Shown: in pieces, positions 7,823 to 16,570 of the stretch | Layout: each line of letters begins with the position of its first letter | How positions within the stretch are numbered: position 1 is the stretch's first letter | NCBI GenBank assembly: GCA_046349435.1 | Contig: JAXMCI010000021.1 | Location: 1 to 64,000, forward strand | Reading direction: 5' to 3' | DNA: 64,000 nucleotides | Origin: JAXMCI01 sp046349435 | Lineage (GTDB): Bacteria > Pseudomonadota > Alphaproteobacteria > Dongiales > Dongiaceae | Program-made: the position numbers and the translations under genes | Notes under the pieces: generated by a model | What the model saw: only the letters and a program-made list of their open reading frames with translations | The model's database searches: none | What the model was told of the DNA's origin: nothing

Positions 7823-8601
7823 TCAGTCCAGTCCGGCGAGGCTTCGCGCGCCGTCGACGACGAGCAGCTGGCCGTTCACGTAGGATGCCTCCGCGCTCGC
7901 CAGGAAGAGGAAGACATTTGCGATGTCCTCCGGGCGGCCGACGCGGCCGGCGGGAATCTTCCGCGCCACGGCCTCGACCCCGGCGGGGCCGAGCGAGTTG
8001 ACGGGATCGAGCGCCTGTGGCGTGCGGATCACGCCGGGCGCGACGGCATTGGCGGTGATCCCGTCGGCCGCGAACTCGACGGCCAGCGACTGCACCATGC
8101 CGACCAGCCCGGCCTTGGACGCCGTGTAGTGCGCATGCAGCGGCCAGGCCGAGACGGTTCCGGCGACCGACGAGGTGGCGATGAGGCGCCCGTAGCCGGC
8201 GCGGCGCATGTGCGGCAGGGCCGCCCGGAAGCAGCGCCAGGCACCGTTCAGGTTGACCTCGAGGACCTTGCTCCAGGCGGCATCGTCGAGATCGGCCAGC
8301 TCGACCTTGCGGGCGATGCCGGCATTGGCGACGGCGATGTGCAGGCCGCCGAGATCGCGGACGGCCCGCGCCACCAGCGCGTCGACGTCGGCGGTCCTGG
8401 TGACGTCGACCTCCGCCACCACCACCCGCCGGCCCGCCTGCTCCACGGCCCGGCGCACCGGCTCGATGTCGTGCCCGTCCGGGGGTACCAGGCGAGCGCC
8501 AGGTCCGCCCCCGCCTCGGCGAAGATCCGGGCGGTGGCCGCGCCGATGCCCGACGCGGCGCCGGTGATGAGCGCTATGCGACCCGCGAGACTGAACATCA
8601 C
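7823..8601 (-). CDS. SDR-family oxidoreductase, frameshifted near 8483
   Basis: A short-chain dehydrogenase of about 259 residues. The N-terminal frame carries the NAD(P)-binding TGAASGIG motif; the second frame, from about 8475 to the stop, carries VANAG, the catalytic Ser region SSVAGTVSAW, YTASKAG (YxxxK) and NAVAPGVIRTP. The switch lies at a run of five G at 8481-8485; one more G would restore a single frame reading WYPPDGHDIEPV. The locus length is one base short of a whole codon number, consistent with a one-base loss. Sixth dehydrogenase-type slot in the operon; substrate unknown. Confidence 0.78.
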
Positions 8602-8617
8602 GTCCTCCCCTTGCGCC

Positions 8618-9365
8618 TCACAGCATCACGTCGCCGCCGTTCGGCCCCAGGGTCTGCCCGACATAGTAGGAGCCCTCCGCCGAGGCGAGCAGCACGGCCG
8701 TGGGCGTCACCTCGTCGACCGTCCCGAACCGCCCGATCGGCAGCTCCGCCAGCTTGCCGCTGCGCCACTCCTCGGTCTCGCTGGCGAGCAGCGGCGTCTC
8801 GATCGGGCCGGGCGCGATGGCGTTGACCAGCACGCCGCTGCGCCACCTCGCGGGCCAGCGACTTGGTCAGCCCGATGACGCCGGCCTTGCTCGCGGCGTA
8901 GTGCCCGATGGACCGGCCGCCGATCTGGCCGAGCTGCGAGGCGATGTTGATGATGCGGCCGTCGCGCCGCTCCAGCATCTGCCCGATCAGCGCCCGGGTG
9001 CAGAGGAAGACGCCGCGCAGGTTGACGTTCATCACCCGGTCCCAATCCTCGATCGACAGGTTCTCGATCAGGGACTCCGTGAAGATGCCGGCATTGTTGA
9101 CCAGGATGTCGACCCGGCCGAAGCGGCCGAGCGCCGCCGCCGCCATGGCCCGCACGCTGCCCTCGTCGGCGACGTCGGTGCGCACGAACAGGGCGGCGCG
9201 GCCGGCCTGCCGGATGCCGGCCATGACCTCGGCCGCGCCCTCCTCCGCCACCCGGTCGGCGACGACGAGATCGGCGCCCTCCCGGGCGAAGGCCAGCGCG
9301 ATGCCCTTGCCGATCCCCGAGGCCGCGCCGGTGACGAGCGCGACGCGGTTGGCGAGCCGGCTCAT
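8618..9365 (-). CDS. SDR-family oxidoreductase, frameshifted near 8840
   Basis: A second short-chain dehydrogenase of about 250 residues. The first frame has TGAASGIGKG, LVNNAGIFTES, IINIASQ and HYAASKAGVIGLTKSLAREVAQ; the second, starting near 8838, continues LVNAIAPGPIETPLL to the C-terminus GQTLGPNGGDVML. Two added bases (or one removed) in the CAGCGGCGTG stretch around 8840 restore a continuous reading. The start overlaps the stop of the cysteine hydrolase by four bases (ATGA), so translation is coupled. Two SDRs in tandem suggest successive oxidations of an alcohol intermediate. Confidence 0.78.
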
Positions 9366-10060
9366 GCCGCGCCCCCGCTGCGGCCGGCATTGCGCGCCTG
9401 CCAGAGGCGCTGGATCTCGTCGCCGGGGGCGATGTCGAAGCGGTGGCGCATCAGCAGCATCGAGGCCTCGTGCTGGGCGCGGTCGTCGCTGGCGACGCAA
9501 TCCTCCGCGATCACCACATAGAGGTCGTTGAACATGGCGTCGCGGGCCGTCGATTCGACGCAGCCCTCCGTCGTGCAGCCGCCGACCACGACCGTCCTGA
9601 TGCCGTTGCTGCGCAGGAGCATGGCGAGGTTGGTCCCCCAGAAGCCGCTCGAGCGGTACTTGCGCACCACCAGCTCGTTGCCGAGCGGGGCGAACTCCGG
9701 GGCGAAGTCGTGCCCCGGCGTGCCCGGGATCGTGTAGCGCAGCGGCGGCTGGTTGCGGCGCGCGTCCTTGTGCATCCGCAGATTGAAGCGGATCTGGGCC
9801 GGCGAATCGCTCATCCGGTCGGGCAGCGCGGTGTTCTGCAGGTGGATGACCAGCGTCCCCGCGCGACGCGCCGCAGCCAGCAGCGCGGCCAGCCGCGGCC
9901 GCGACTGCACATACATGGACAGATCGATCCCGAGCGACGCGAACAGGCCGTCGGGCTCGATGAAGTCGCGCTGCATGTCGATCACCAGCAGCGCGGCGTG
10001 CGCCGGGTCGACGAGCTCGGAAAGCTCGGTCAGCACGGTCTTGCCTTCAATCTCGATCAT
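9362..10060 (-). CDS. Isochorismatase-family cysteine hydrolase
   Basis: A 232-residue amidohydrolase of the isochorismatase/nicotinamidase/RutB fold. The catalytic triad is visible as Asp29 in VIDMQRDF, Lys135 in VVRKYRSSGFWGT and Cys168 in GCTTEGCVES. The family usually splits an amide, N-carbamoyl or ureido group. It is separated from the binding-protein gene by 60 bases that hold a strong stem-loop, and overlaps the next SDR by four bases. Together with the PuuE-like gene it points to nitrogen release from an imported amide or ureide. Confidence 0.88.
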   Translation of the reverse strand: MIEIEGKTVLTELSELVDPAHAALLVIDMQRDFIEPDGLFASLGIDLSMYVQSRPRLAALLAAARRAGTLVIHLQNTALPDRMSDSPAQIRFNLRMHKDARRNQPPLRYTIPGTPGHDFAPEFAPLGNELVVRKYRSSGFWGTNLAMLLRSNGIRTVVVGGCTTEGCVESTARDAMFNDLYVVIAEDCVASDDRAQHEASMLLMRHRFDIAPGDEIQRLWQARNAGRSGGAA

Positions 10061-10088
10061 CGTCGCTCCATCCCGCTTGGCGGGAACG

Positions 10089-10114
10089 GGGGAGGCCGGT
10101 GGCCCGGCCTCCCC
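10089..10114 (-). terminator. Intercistronic stem-loop after the binding-protein gene
   Basis: Perfect 11-bp arms GGGGAGGCCGG and CCGGCCTCCCC around a four-base loop, placed between the binding-protein stop and the cysteine-hydrolase start. No T run follows on the minus strand. Such structures after binding-protein genes commonly stabilise the upstream message or cut read-through, giving more binding protein than enzyme. Confidence 0.55.
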
Positions 10115-10120
10115 GGATCC

Positions 10121-11308
10121 TCACGGCTTGGCGATCCAGGTCGGCGTGATCTCCGCCGCCAGGAACAGCTTGTCGTCCTTGACCCCGATGATCGACACGG
10201 TCTTGGCGGGGACCCGGCTGTCGGCGGCGTAGGAGATCGACCCGGTGATCCCCTTGAAGCCCTGGGTGGCCGCCAGCGCGTCGCGGATCTTGGCGGGATC
10301 GGTCGAGCCCGCCCGGGTGATGGCATCGGCGATCAGGGCCAGCGTGTCGTAGCCGAGGGCCGCGAAGGCGTTCTCCGGCGGGGTGTTGTAGGCCGCCTTG
10401 TAGGCGTTGAAGAACTTGACGATCCCGGGCGTGCTGTCCTCGGCCATGAAGGCGTGGGTCGAGAAATAGACGTTGTTCGCCCCCTTGCCGCCGACGCTGA
10501 GCAGCAGCGGCGTATCGTAGCCGTCGCCGCCGACGATCGGCTGCATCAGCCCGGCCTGGCGGATCTGCTTGACGACGACGCCGATGTCGTCGGGCTGGGC
10601 CGAGACGTAGAGCACGTCGGGCTTGGTCGGCAACGCCTTCAGCTTGGTGATCTGGGCGGTGAAGGACGTGTCGCCGTGCTTGTAGTCGTCCGACAGGACG
10701 ATCTTGCCGCCGCCGTGCTCGTAGGCCTCCTTGAAGTACTTGGCGAGCAGCGTCGTGTACTCGGTGGTGTTGTCGCGCAGCAGGTAGACCGTCTTGGCAT
10801 TCAGCTTGTTGAGCACGAACTCCGCGCCGGCCGCCGCCTGCACGTTGTCGCCGAAGCAGGCGAGGAACAGGTCGGTGCCGACCTGCTCGGGAAGCTTGGG
10901 CGAGGTGGCGCCCGGCGTCACCACCGGCACGCCCGCGGTCTGGAAGATCGGCCCCAGCGCCAGCACGGCGTCGGAATCGGTGAAGGCCAGCGCGACCGGC
11001 ACCTTGTCCTGGTTGATCAGCTGGCTCGCCGTCGAGGCGATCACCGTGGGATCGGTCTTGGTGTCGTAGATGACCAGCTCGATCTTCTTGCCCAGGATGC
11101 CGCCGGCGTCGTTGATCTCCTTGGCCTTCAGCTTGGCGCCGTTGAGCGCCGGCGTGTCGACCGAGGAGAGCGCGCCGGTGACGTTGAAGGGCGCGCCGAT
11201 CTTGATGGTGTCGTCCGCCGCGGCGGGGTGCGGGACCGACGCGCCGCAAGCGATCGCAAGGCCGGCCGTCACGGCCAATCCCGCGATGGTCCTTCTGGTC
11301 CAGTTCAT
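10121..11308 (-). CDS. Branched-chain amino acid-type ABC transporter substrate-binding protein
   Basis: A 395-residue periplasmic protein with an N-terminal Sec signal (NWTRR, hydrophobic stretch to about residue 31, cleavage likely after AAA in HPAAADD). The mature part begins TIKIGAPFNVTGALSS, the typical LivJ-like Peripla_BP_6 opening. It delivers a small ligand to the LivHM permease. The start overlaps the stop of livM (ATGA). Ligand specificity is not predictable; the downstream hydrolases suggest an amide or ureide rather than a free branched-chain amino acid. Confidence 0.9.
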   Translation of the reverse strand: MNWTRRTIAGLAVTAGLAIACGASVPHPAAADDTIKIGAPFNVTGALSSVDTPALNGAKLKAKEINDAGGILGKKIELVIYDTKTDPTVIASTASQLINQDKVPVALAFTDSDAVLALGPIFQTAGVPVVTPGATSPKLPEQVGTDLFLACFGDNVQAAAGAEFVLNKLNAKTVYLLRDNTTEYTTLLAKYFKEAYEHGGGKIVLSDDYKHGDTSFTAQITKLKALPTKPDVLYVSAQPDDIGVVVKQIRQAGLMQPIVGGDGYDTPLLLSVGGKGANNVYFSTHAFMAEDSTPGIVKFFNAYKAAYNTPPENAFAALGYDTLALIADAITRAGSTDPAKIRDALAATQGFKGITGSISYAADSRVPAKTVSIIGVKDDKLFLAAEITPTWIAKP

Positions 11309-12348
11309 CTGCTGGTCTCCTTTCGGGCTCTGTGAAGCAACGCGGCGATGCGTCCGAACGACAGCTCGACATCGCCGACGATGCCGCTCGGACGGAAGAT
11401 CATGATCAGGATGAAGAGCACGCCGAGAACGATCTGGCTGCCGCCATAGACCGGCGGGACGGCGAAGAAGCCGAGATCGAAGCCGCGCTCCAGGTTGCGC
11501 AGCAGCTCGCTCAGCAGCGAGACGACGAGCACGCCCACCAGCGCGCCGGTCAGGCTCCGCATGCCCCCGATCACCAGCATGCTGATCAGCGAGAAGGTGT
11601 AGGCGAAGTAGAAGCTGGCCGACGAGAAGGACCCGAGATAGTGGCCGTAGAGGGAGCCACCCACCCCGGCGAAGAACGAGCCGATGACGAAGGCCGAGAG
11701 CCGGGTCGGCAGCACGGCGATGCCGATCGCCTGCGCCGCGATGGTGTCCTCGCGCACGGCGCGCCAGGCGCGCCCCTTCGGCGAGTAGATGATGCGGGCG
11801 AGCACGACCAGCGCCAGCAGCAGCCAGCCCATCGCCCAGGGCAGCGTGGTCTGGATGGGAACACCGGTGAAGGTGCGGGCGCCCCGCGTATAGGTGTCGG
11901 AGTTCACCACCATGACGTTGACGATGATGAGGAATCCGAGCGTCGCGACGGAGACGAAGTGGCCGGAGAGCCGCATCAGCGGCCCGCCGACCAGGAAGGC
12001 CAGCACGACGCAGACGAGGCCGGCGACGATCGTGGCGGAGAGGAAATCGAGGTGGATCGCGGCGATCCAGGCCGGCAGGTCGGGCAGGTAGCTCGCCTTG
12101 TTGGCCGGCGACAGCGAGAGCACCCCGGAGACATAGGCGCCGACCGCGACGAAGCCGATATGGCCGAGCGAGAAGACGCCGGTGAAGCCGTTGGCCAGCC
12201 CCATCGAGACGACCAGCAGGGCGTTGATGCAGATCACGGTGACCACCCGCACGAGGTAGTCGTTCATCAGCGCCGGGGCCGCGACGCTGAACAGCGCCGG
12301 CAGGGCGAGGGCGACGACGACCACCAGCCAGCGCGTTCCCCGGCTCAC
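11305..12348 (-). CDS. ABC transporter permease, LivM family
   Basis: A 347-residue inner-membrane permease with about nine to ten hydrophobic segments. The family signature GLANGFTGVFSLGHIGFVAV is at about residues 50-69, and AIGIAVLPTRLSAFVIGSFFAG forms the coupling loop region later. It starts with GTG that overlaps the livH stop (GTGA) and ends overlapping the binding-protein start. It pairs with the LivH-type permease to form the channel. Confidence 0.9.
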   Translation of the reverse strand: MSRGTRWLVVVVALALPALFSVAAPALMNDYLVRVVTVICINALLVVSMGLANGFTGVFSLGHIGFVAVGAYVSGVLSLSPANKASYLPDLPAWIAAIHLDFLSATIVAGLVCVVLAFLVGGPLMRLSGHFVSVATLGFLIIVNVMVVNSDTYTRGARTFTGVPIQTTLPWAMGWLLLALVVLARIIYSPKGRAWRAVREDTIAAQAIGIAVLPTRLSAFVIGSFFAGVGGSLYGHYLGSFSSASFYFAYTFSLISMLVIGGMRSLTGALVGVLVVSLLSELLRNLERGFDLGFFAVPPVYGGSQIVLGVLFILIMIFRPSGIVGDVELSFGRIAALLHRARKETSR

Positions 12349-13247
12349 AGCTTGACCTCCTGGGAGCGCTTCAGCAGGCCGTTGGGCCGGAACAGCAGGA
12401 AGGCGATCAGCAGCGTGAAGACGATGGCGTCGCGATAGGGGGAGACCTCCGACGGCAGGAAGGCGACGATGAAGATCTCCAGCGCGCCGAGCAGGTAGCC
12501 GCCGAGCAAGGCGCCCGCGATGCTGCCGAAGCCGCCGATGATCGCCGCGACGAAGGCCTTGAGCAGCGGGGTGAATCCCATGGTCGGCGTGACCACGCCG
12601 GCCTGCGCCGCCCAGAGGATGCCGGCGAGGCCGGCGAAGCCCGAGGCGGTGGCGAAGGCCACCACGATCAGGCGGTTGACGTCGAGGCCGACGAGGTGCG
12701 CGGCGCTCATGTCCTCCGCGGCGGCGCGCATGCCGAGCCCGAGGTCGGTGCGGGTGACGAACCAGCCGAGCGCGGCCAGCGCCACGCCCGTCATCACCAG
12801 CGTCACCAGGTTGATCTGGGTGAAGGTGATCTGGCCGTCGAAGAGCTGGAAGGCGCTGTTCATCCAGTCGGGCAGCGGAAAGTTCCGGCCCGAGCTGCTG
12901 AAGATCAGGATGCCGAGATTCTCCAGGATATAGGTGACGGCGAGGCTGGTGAGCAGCAGCGTCACCTCCGGCGCGCGGCGGACCGGCCGGTAGGCGGCGC
13001 GCTCGACGATCACCCCGGCGATCGCCCCGAGCGCGATGCCGGCGAGGACCGCCCAGCCGAAATCCAGGCCGAGCAGCTGCATGACCAGGGTGGCGTAGGC
13101 CCCCACCATCATCATGTCGCCATGGGCGAAATTGGTCATGCGCAGGATGCCGAAGATCATCGAGAGGCCGATGGCGACCAGCGCATAGAGGCTGCCGAGG
13201 CTGACCGCGTTGATGACCTGCTGGGCGATGTAGAGCTCCAGGCTCAC
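12345..13247 (-). CDS. ABC transporter permease, LivH family
   Basis: A 300-residue inner-membrane permease. The opening LGSLYALVAIGLSMIFGI and RMTNFAHGDMMMVGAY is the LivH hallmark, and AAQAGVVTPTMGFTPLLKAF precedes the conserved GGFGSIAGALLGG near the C-terminus. The GTG at 13247 is chosen because it overlaps the upstream livF stop as GTGA and gives the normal family length; the frame is open further upstream but that part is antisense-frame noise inside livF. Confidence 0.88.
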   Translation of the reverse strand: MSLELYIAQQVINAVSLGSLYALVAIGLSMIFGILRMTNFAHGDMMMVGAYATLVMQLLGLDFGWAVLAGIALGAIAGVIVERAAYRPVRRAPEVTLLLTSLAVTYILENLGILIFSSSGRNFPLPDWMNSAFQLFDGQITFTQINLVTLVMTGVALAALGWFVTRTDLGLGMRAAAEDMSAAHLVGLDVNRLIVVAFATASGFAGLAGILWAAQAGVVTPTMGFTPLLKAFVAAIIGGFGSIAGALLGGYLLGALEIFIVAFLPSEVSPYRDAIVFTLLIAFLLFRPNGLLKRSQEVKL

Positions 13248-13984
13248 TGCCGGGCCCCCAGATAGGCCGCGGCCACCGACTCGTAGTCGGCCTTGAGGTC
13301 GGCGGCGGACCCGGCGAGCGTGATCTCGCCGGTGCGCAGCACGTAGGCGCGGTCGGCGAGCTCGAGGGCGAGGTTGATGTTCTGCTCGACCAGCAGCATG
13401 GTCACGCCCTCCGCCTTGAGCTCGGCCAGGGTGCGGAAGATCTGGCGAACCAGCAACGGCGCCAGGCCGAGGGAGGGCTCGTCGAGCAGGAGGACCTGCG
13501 GCCGGGCCATCAGGGCGCGGCCGAGCGCCAGCATCTGCTGCTCGCCGCCGGAGAGGGTGCCGGCCGCCTGCGTCATGCGCTCGCGCAGGATCGGGAACAT
13601 GGCGTAGATCCGCCCGCGATCCGCATCGATGCCGTCGCGATCGGCCCGCGCCGCCGCGCCGAGGCGAAGGTTCTCCGCCACGGTCAGCGAGCCGAAGACG
13701 CGGCGGCCCTCCGGGCAATGCGCCACCCCGGATCGCACGATCCTGGCCGGCGGCAGGCGATGGATGGCCTCGCCGGCGAGCAGGATGCGCCCGGTGCGCG
13801 GCCGGATCAGGCCCGAGACGGTGCGCAGCAGCGTGCTCTTGCCGGCTCCGTTCGCGCCGAGCAGCGCCACCACCTCGCCGGCCGCAACGCTCAGCGAAAC
13901 GCCGCGCAGCGCCGAGACCGCGCCGTAGTTGACGCTGAGCTCGGCGATCTCGAGCAACGGCCCGGCCTGCCGCCCGCCGGACAC
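13244..13984 (-). CDS. ABC transporter ATP-binding protein, LivF family
   Basis: A 246-residue ATPase with Walker A GANGAGKST, the LivF-type EGRRVFGSLTVAENL after the Q-loop region, signature LSGGEQQM, Walker B VLLLDEPSLGL and the switch VEQN. It begins near LLEIAELSVNYG. The GTG at 13984 gives a normal N-terminus; an in-frame TTG at 14023 would add 13 residues and overlap the livG stop. It powers import together with LivG. Confidence 0.88.
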   Translation of the reverse strand: MSGGRQAGPLLEIAELSVNYGAVSALRGVSLSVAAGEVVALLGANGAGKSTLLRTVSGLIRPRTGRILLAGEAIHRLPPARIVRSGVAHCPEGRRVFGSLTVAENLRLGAAARADRDGIDADRGRIYAMFPILRERMTQAAGTLSGGEQQMLALGRALMARPQVLLLDEPSLGLAPLLVRQIFRTLAELKAEGVTMLLVEQNINLALELADRAYVLRTGEITLAGSAADLKADYESVAAAYLGARQ

Positions 13985-14009
13985 GGCCTGCAGCGCCCCG
14001 GCGGCCCGC

Positions 14010-14798
14010 TCAGGCGTGGCCAAGATAGACCTCGCGGACCCGGGGATTGGCCTGCACCTCGGCGGGGCTGCCCTCGAAGACGAACTCGCCATGCGCCAGC
14101 ACCTGGATGCGATCGCACAGGTTCATGATGAGGTCCATGTCGTGCTCGACGACGATCACCGCGACGCCGTAGTGCCGGCGGATATGGTCGATCAGGCGGA
14201 GCAGGCTTCGGGTCTCGGGCGCGTTCATGCCGGCAGCCGGCTCGTCGAGCATCAGCAGGCGCGGGCGCGTCGCCAGCGCCCGCACCAGCTCCAGCCGGCG
14301 CTGATCGCCGTAGGGCAGGTCGGCGGCGCGATCGTCGGCCCTGGCGCCAAGCTCGATCAGCGCCAGGAGCTCGTCCGTCAGCGCGTCCACCGACCGGTTG
14401 ACGTGCGAGAGCCGCGGCAAGCCCAGGACGGCGTCGACGACGCTGAGGGGATGGCGCAACTGCGCGGCGGCGCGCAGATTCTCGCGAACGCTGAGCTGTG
14501 GGAAGAGCCGCGTGCCCTGAAAGGTCCGGGCCACCCCCAGGCGCACGATCTGCGGCGCGCTGAGGTGCTGGATCTCCCGGCCCGCGAAGCGGACGGTGCC
14601 GGCATCCGGCTTCAGGAACCCCGTGACGAGATTGAAGAAGGTGCTCTTGCCCGAGCCGTTCGGGCCGATCACGCCGACGATCTCGCCGCTGTTCACCTGG
14701 ATGCTCTGGTTCTTGAGCGCGGTCAGCCGGCGGAAGGTCTTGGTCAGACCGCGCGTCGCCAGCACGGGCCCCGCCTCCGCCGAGATCGCTGCAGACAT
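14010..14798 (-). CDS. ABC transporter ATP-binding protein, LivG family
   Basis: A 262-residue ATPase: Walker A GPNGSGKST, the LivG feature VARTFQGTRLFPQLSVREN, then LPYGDQRRLELVRALATRP as the signature region, Walker B LLMLDEPAAGMN and the switch VVEHDMD. The signature LPYGDQRR lacks the LSGG form but is normal for LivG. The ATG at 14798 has AGGAAGG upstream. It is the first gene of the nine-gene operon running down to the PuuE-like gene. Confidence 0.9.
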   Translation of the reverse strand: MSAAISAEAGPVLATRGLTKTFRRLTALKNQSIQVNSGEIVGVIGPNGSGKSTFFNLVTGFLKPDAGTVRFAGREIQHLSAPQIVRLGVARTFQGTRLFPQLSVRENLRAAAQLRHPLSVVDAVLGLPRLSHVNRSVDALTDELLALIELGARADDRAADLPYGDQRRLELVRALATRPRLLMLDEPAAGMNAPETRSLLRLIDHIRRHYGVAVIVVEHDMDLIMNLCDRIQVLAHGEFVFEGSPAEVQANPRVREVYLGHA

Positions 14799-14911
14799 CA
14801 AGCCTTCCTGCCCCCGACTCCCATCTGCCCGCGACCCTGGCCTCGACGGCCTTGCTCGACCGCCGTGCATCGCAGCTTACCTGCTGCGGCGCCGCGGCCG
14901 AAGAGCCATCT

Positions 14912-15541
14912 TCAGGCGCCCGCCCCCTTCGCCAGCCGCTCGGCGGTCGCCAGGTCGCCGGGCTCGTTGGCGTTGAAGAACGGGTCGACCGGCGCCGCCG
15001 CGAACTCGACCGTGGCGAGGCGATAGCGGGCGGTCCAGCGATCGACCTTGCGGATCCCCTCCTCCGCCACCGCGGCGCGCAGCGAGGCGCGCAGCGCGAG
15101 CGGCCACAGCCCGACCACCGGATGGCTGCGCCCGCCGCTGGCGGCGCAGGCCAGATCGGCGGCGCCGCCCTCGACCGCCTGGAGCAGCCGGGCCACCAGG
15201 TCGCGCGGCAGGAATGGCGCGTCGCCCGGGATGCTGACCAGCCACGGGCAGCCCGGCGCCGCCGCGGCGGCCCAGTCGAGCCCGGCCAGGATGCCGGCGA
15301 GCGGCCCGGGAAACCCGGCCACCGAGTCGGCGACCACCGGCAGGCCGAAGGCGGCGAAGCGCTCCGGCGGCCCGTTGGCGTTGATGGCGAGCGCCCGGAC
15401 CTGCGGCCGGACGCGCTCCAGGATGTGCGCCAGGAGCGGCCGCCCGGCGAGCGGCAGCAGGCACTTGTCGCCGCCGCCCATGCGCCGCGACTGGCCGCCG
15501 GCGAGCAGGATGCCGGCGACCGCCGGCGCCGCCTCAGCCAC
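14912..15541 (-). CDS. mobA: Molybdenum cofactor guanylyltransferase MobA
   Basis: A 209-residue enzyme that attaches GMP to molybdopterin to give the MGD form of the cofactor. The nucleotide-binding LAGGQSRRMGGGDK is at residues 13-26, followed by PLLAHILER, NANGPPERF, GPLAGILAGLDWA and SIPGDAPFLPRDLV, all in MobA order. It starts with GTG ten bases after the fdhD stop, so the two form an operon. MGD is needed by formate dehydrogenases, which agrees with the neighbouring fdhD. Confidence 0.9.
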   Translation of the reverse strand: MAEAAPAVAGILLAGGQSRRMGGGDKCLLPLAGRPLLAHILERVRPQVRALAINANGPPERFAAFGLPVVADSVAGFPGPLAGILAGLDWAAAAAPGCPWLVSIPGDAPFLPRDLVARLLQAVEGGAADLACAASGGRSHPVVGLWPLALRASLRAAVAEEGIRKVDRWTARYRLATVEFAAAPVDPFFNANEPGDLATAERLAKGAGA

Positions 15542-15550
15542 CGGCGCGGC

Positions 15551-16435
15551 TCACGCCGCATCCTCCTCGTCGCGCGCCGACTTGCGCTGGTGGCGGGCGC
15601 CCTCCTCCGGCACCGCCGCGAGATCGGCGTCGAAGCGCAGCCGGTGCTCGCCGGCGAGCGCCACGAAGCGGCGGCCCTTGGCGCGGCCGATCAGCGTCAG
15701 GTCGGCGCGCCGCGCCAGCTCGACGCCCCAGGCGGTGAAGCCCGAGCGCGAGACCAGGATCGGGATGCCCATCTGCACCGTCTTGATCACCATCTCGCTG
15801 GTCAGCCGGCCGGTGGTGTAGAAGATCTTGCCGGCGGCGGCGATGCCGTTGAGGTGCATGTAGCCGGCGATCTTGTCGATCGCGTTGTGGCGGCCGACAT
15901 CCTCCATGTAGAGCAGCGGCCGGTCGGCCTCGCACAGCACGCAGCCATGGATCGCCCCGGCGGCGAGGTAGAGGCTGGGGGTGGTGTTGATCTGGCGCGA
16001 CAGGCTGTAGAGCCAGGAGGTGCGAAGCTCGGCCGCGGGATCGAGCCGCACCGTGTCGAAGCGCTCCATCAGGTCGCCGAAGGCGGTGCCCTGGGCGCAG
16101 CCCGAGGTCAGCGTCTTGCGGCGCAGCTTCTCCTCGTAGTCGGTGCGCCGCCCGGTGCGGACGACGACGACGCCGAGCTCCTCGTCATGCTCGATGCCCT
16201 CGAGGCGGTCGTCCGGCCGCAGCATGTTCTGGTTCAGCAGGTAGCCGACGGCCAGGCAGTCCGGGTGGTCGCCGATCGTCATCATGGTGACGATCTCCTG
16301 GCCGTTGAGGAACAGGGTGAGCGGCCGCTCGACCACCACCGCGGTCTCGATCGGCCGGCCGTCCTGGTCGATGCCGGCGACCCGGCGGGTCAGCCGGGGA
16401 TCCTCGGGATCGGGCTGCAGGCGGTAGCTGCTCAT
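15551..16435 (-). CDS. fdhD: Formate dehydrogenase accessory sulfurtransferase FdhD
   Basis: A 294-residue protein that passes sulfur to the MGD cofactor of formate dehydrogenase. Family blocks are clear: EIVTMMTIGDHPDCLAVGYL at the N-terminus, GCVLCEADRPLLYMEDVGRH and NAIDKIAGYM in the middle, and TTGRLTSEMVIKTVQMGIP later. The E. coli CGVC motif is replaced here by SGCAQGTAF, keeping only Cys113 of the pair. It is co-transcribed with mobA and divergent from the tupBCA transporter; no formate dehydrogenase structural gene is in the window. Confidence 0.9.
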   Translation of the reverse strand: MSSYRLQPDPEDPRLTRRVAGIDQDGRPIETAVVVERPLTLFLNGQEIVTMMTIGDHPDCLAVGYLLNQNMLRPDDRLEGIEHDEELGVVVVRTGRRTDYEEKLRRKTLTSGCAQGTAFGDLMERFDTVRLDPAAELRTSWLYSLSRQINTTPSLYLAAGAIHGCVLCEADRPLLYMEDVGRHNAIDKIAGYMHLNGIAAAGKIFYTTGRLTSEMVIKTVQMGIPILVSRSGFTAWGVELARRADLTLIGRAKGRRFVALAGEHRLRFDADLAAVPEEGARHQRKSARDEEDAA

Positions 16436-16570
16436 GCCGCCTGACTATGGGATGCCGGCCCCGCCGGCGCAACCCGGGTGCGCCCGGGACGCGCCCAAGA
16501 GGCTCCTTGTCAAGGCCGGGCAAAACCCGCAGATTCCCGGCGCCTGCGGGCGCTCCCGGCCTCCGGTGCC

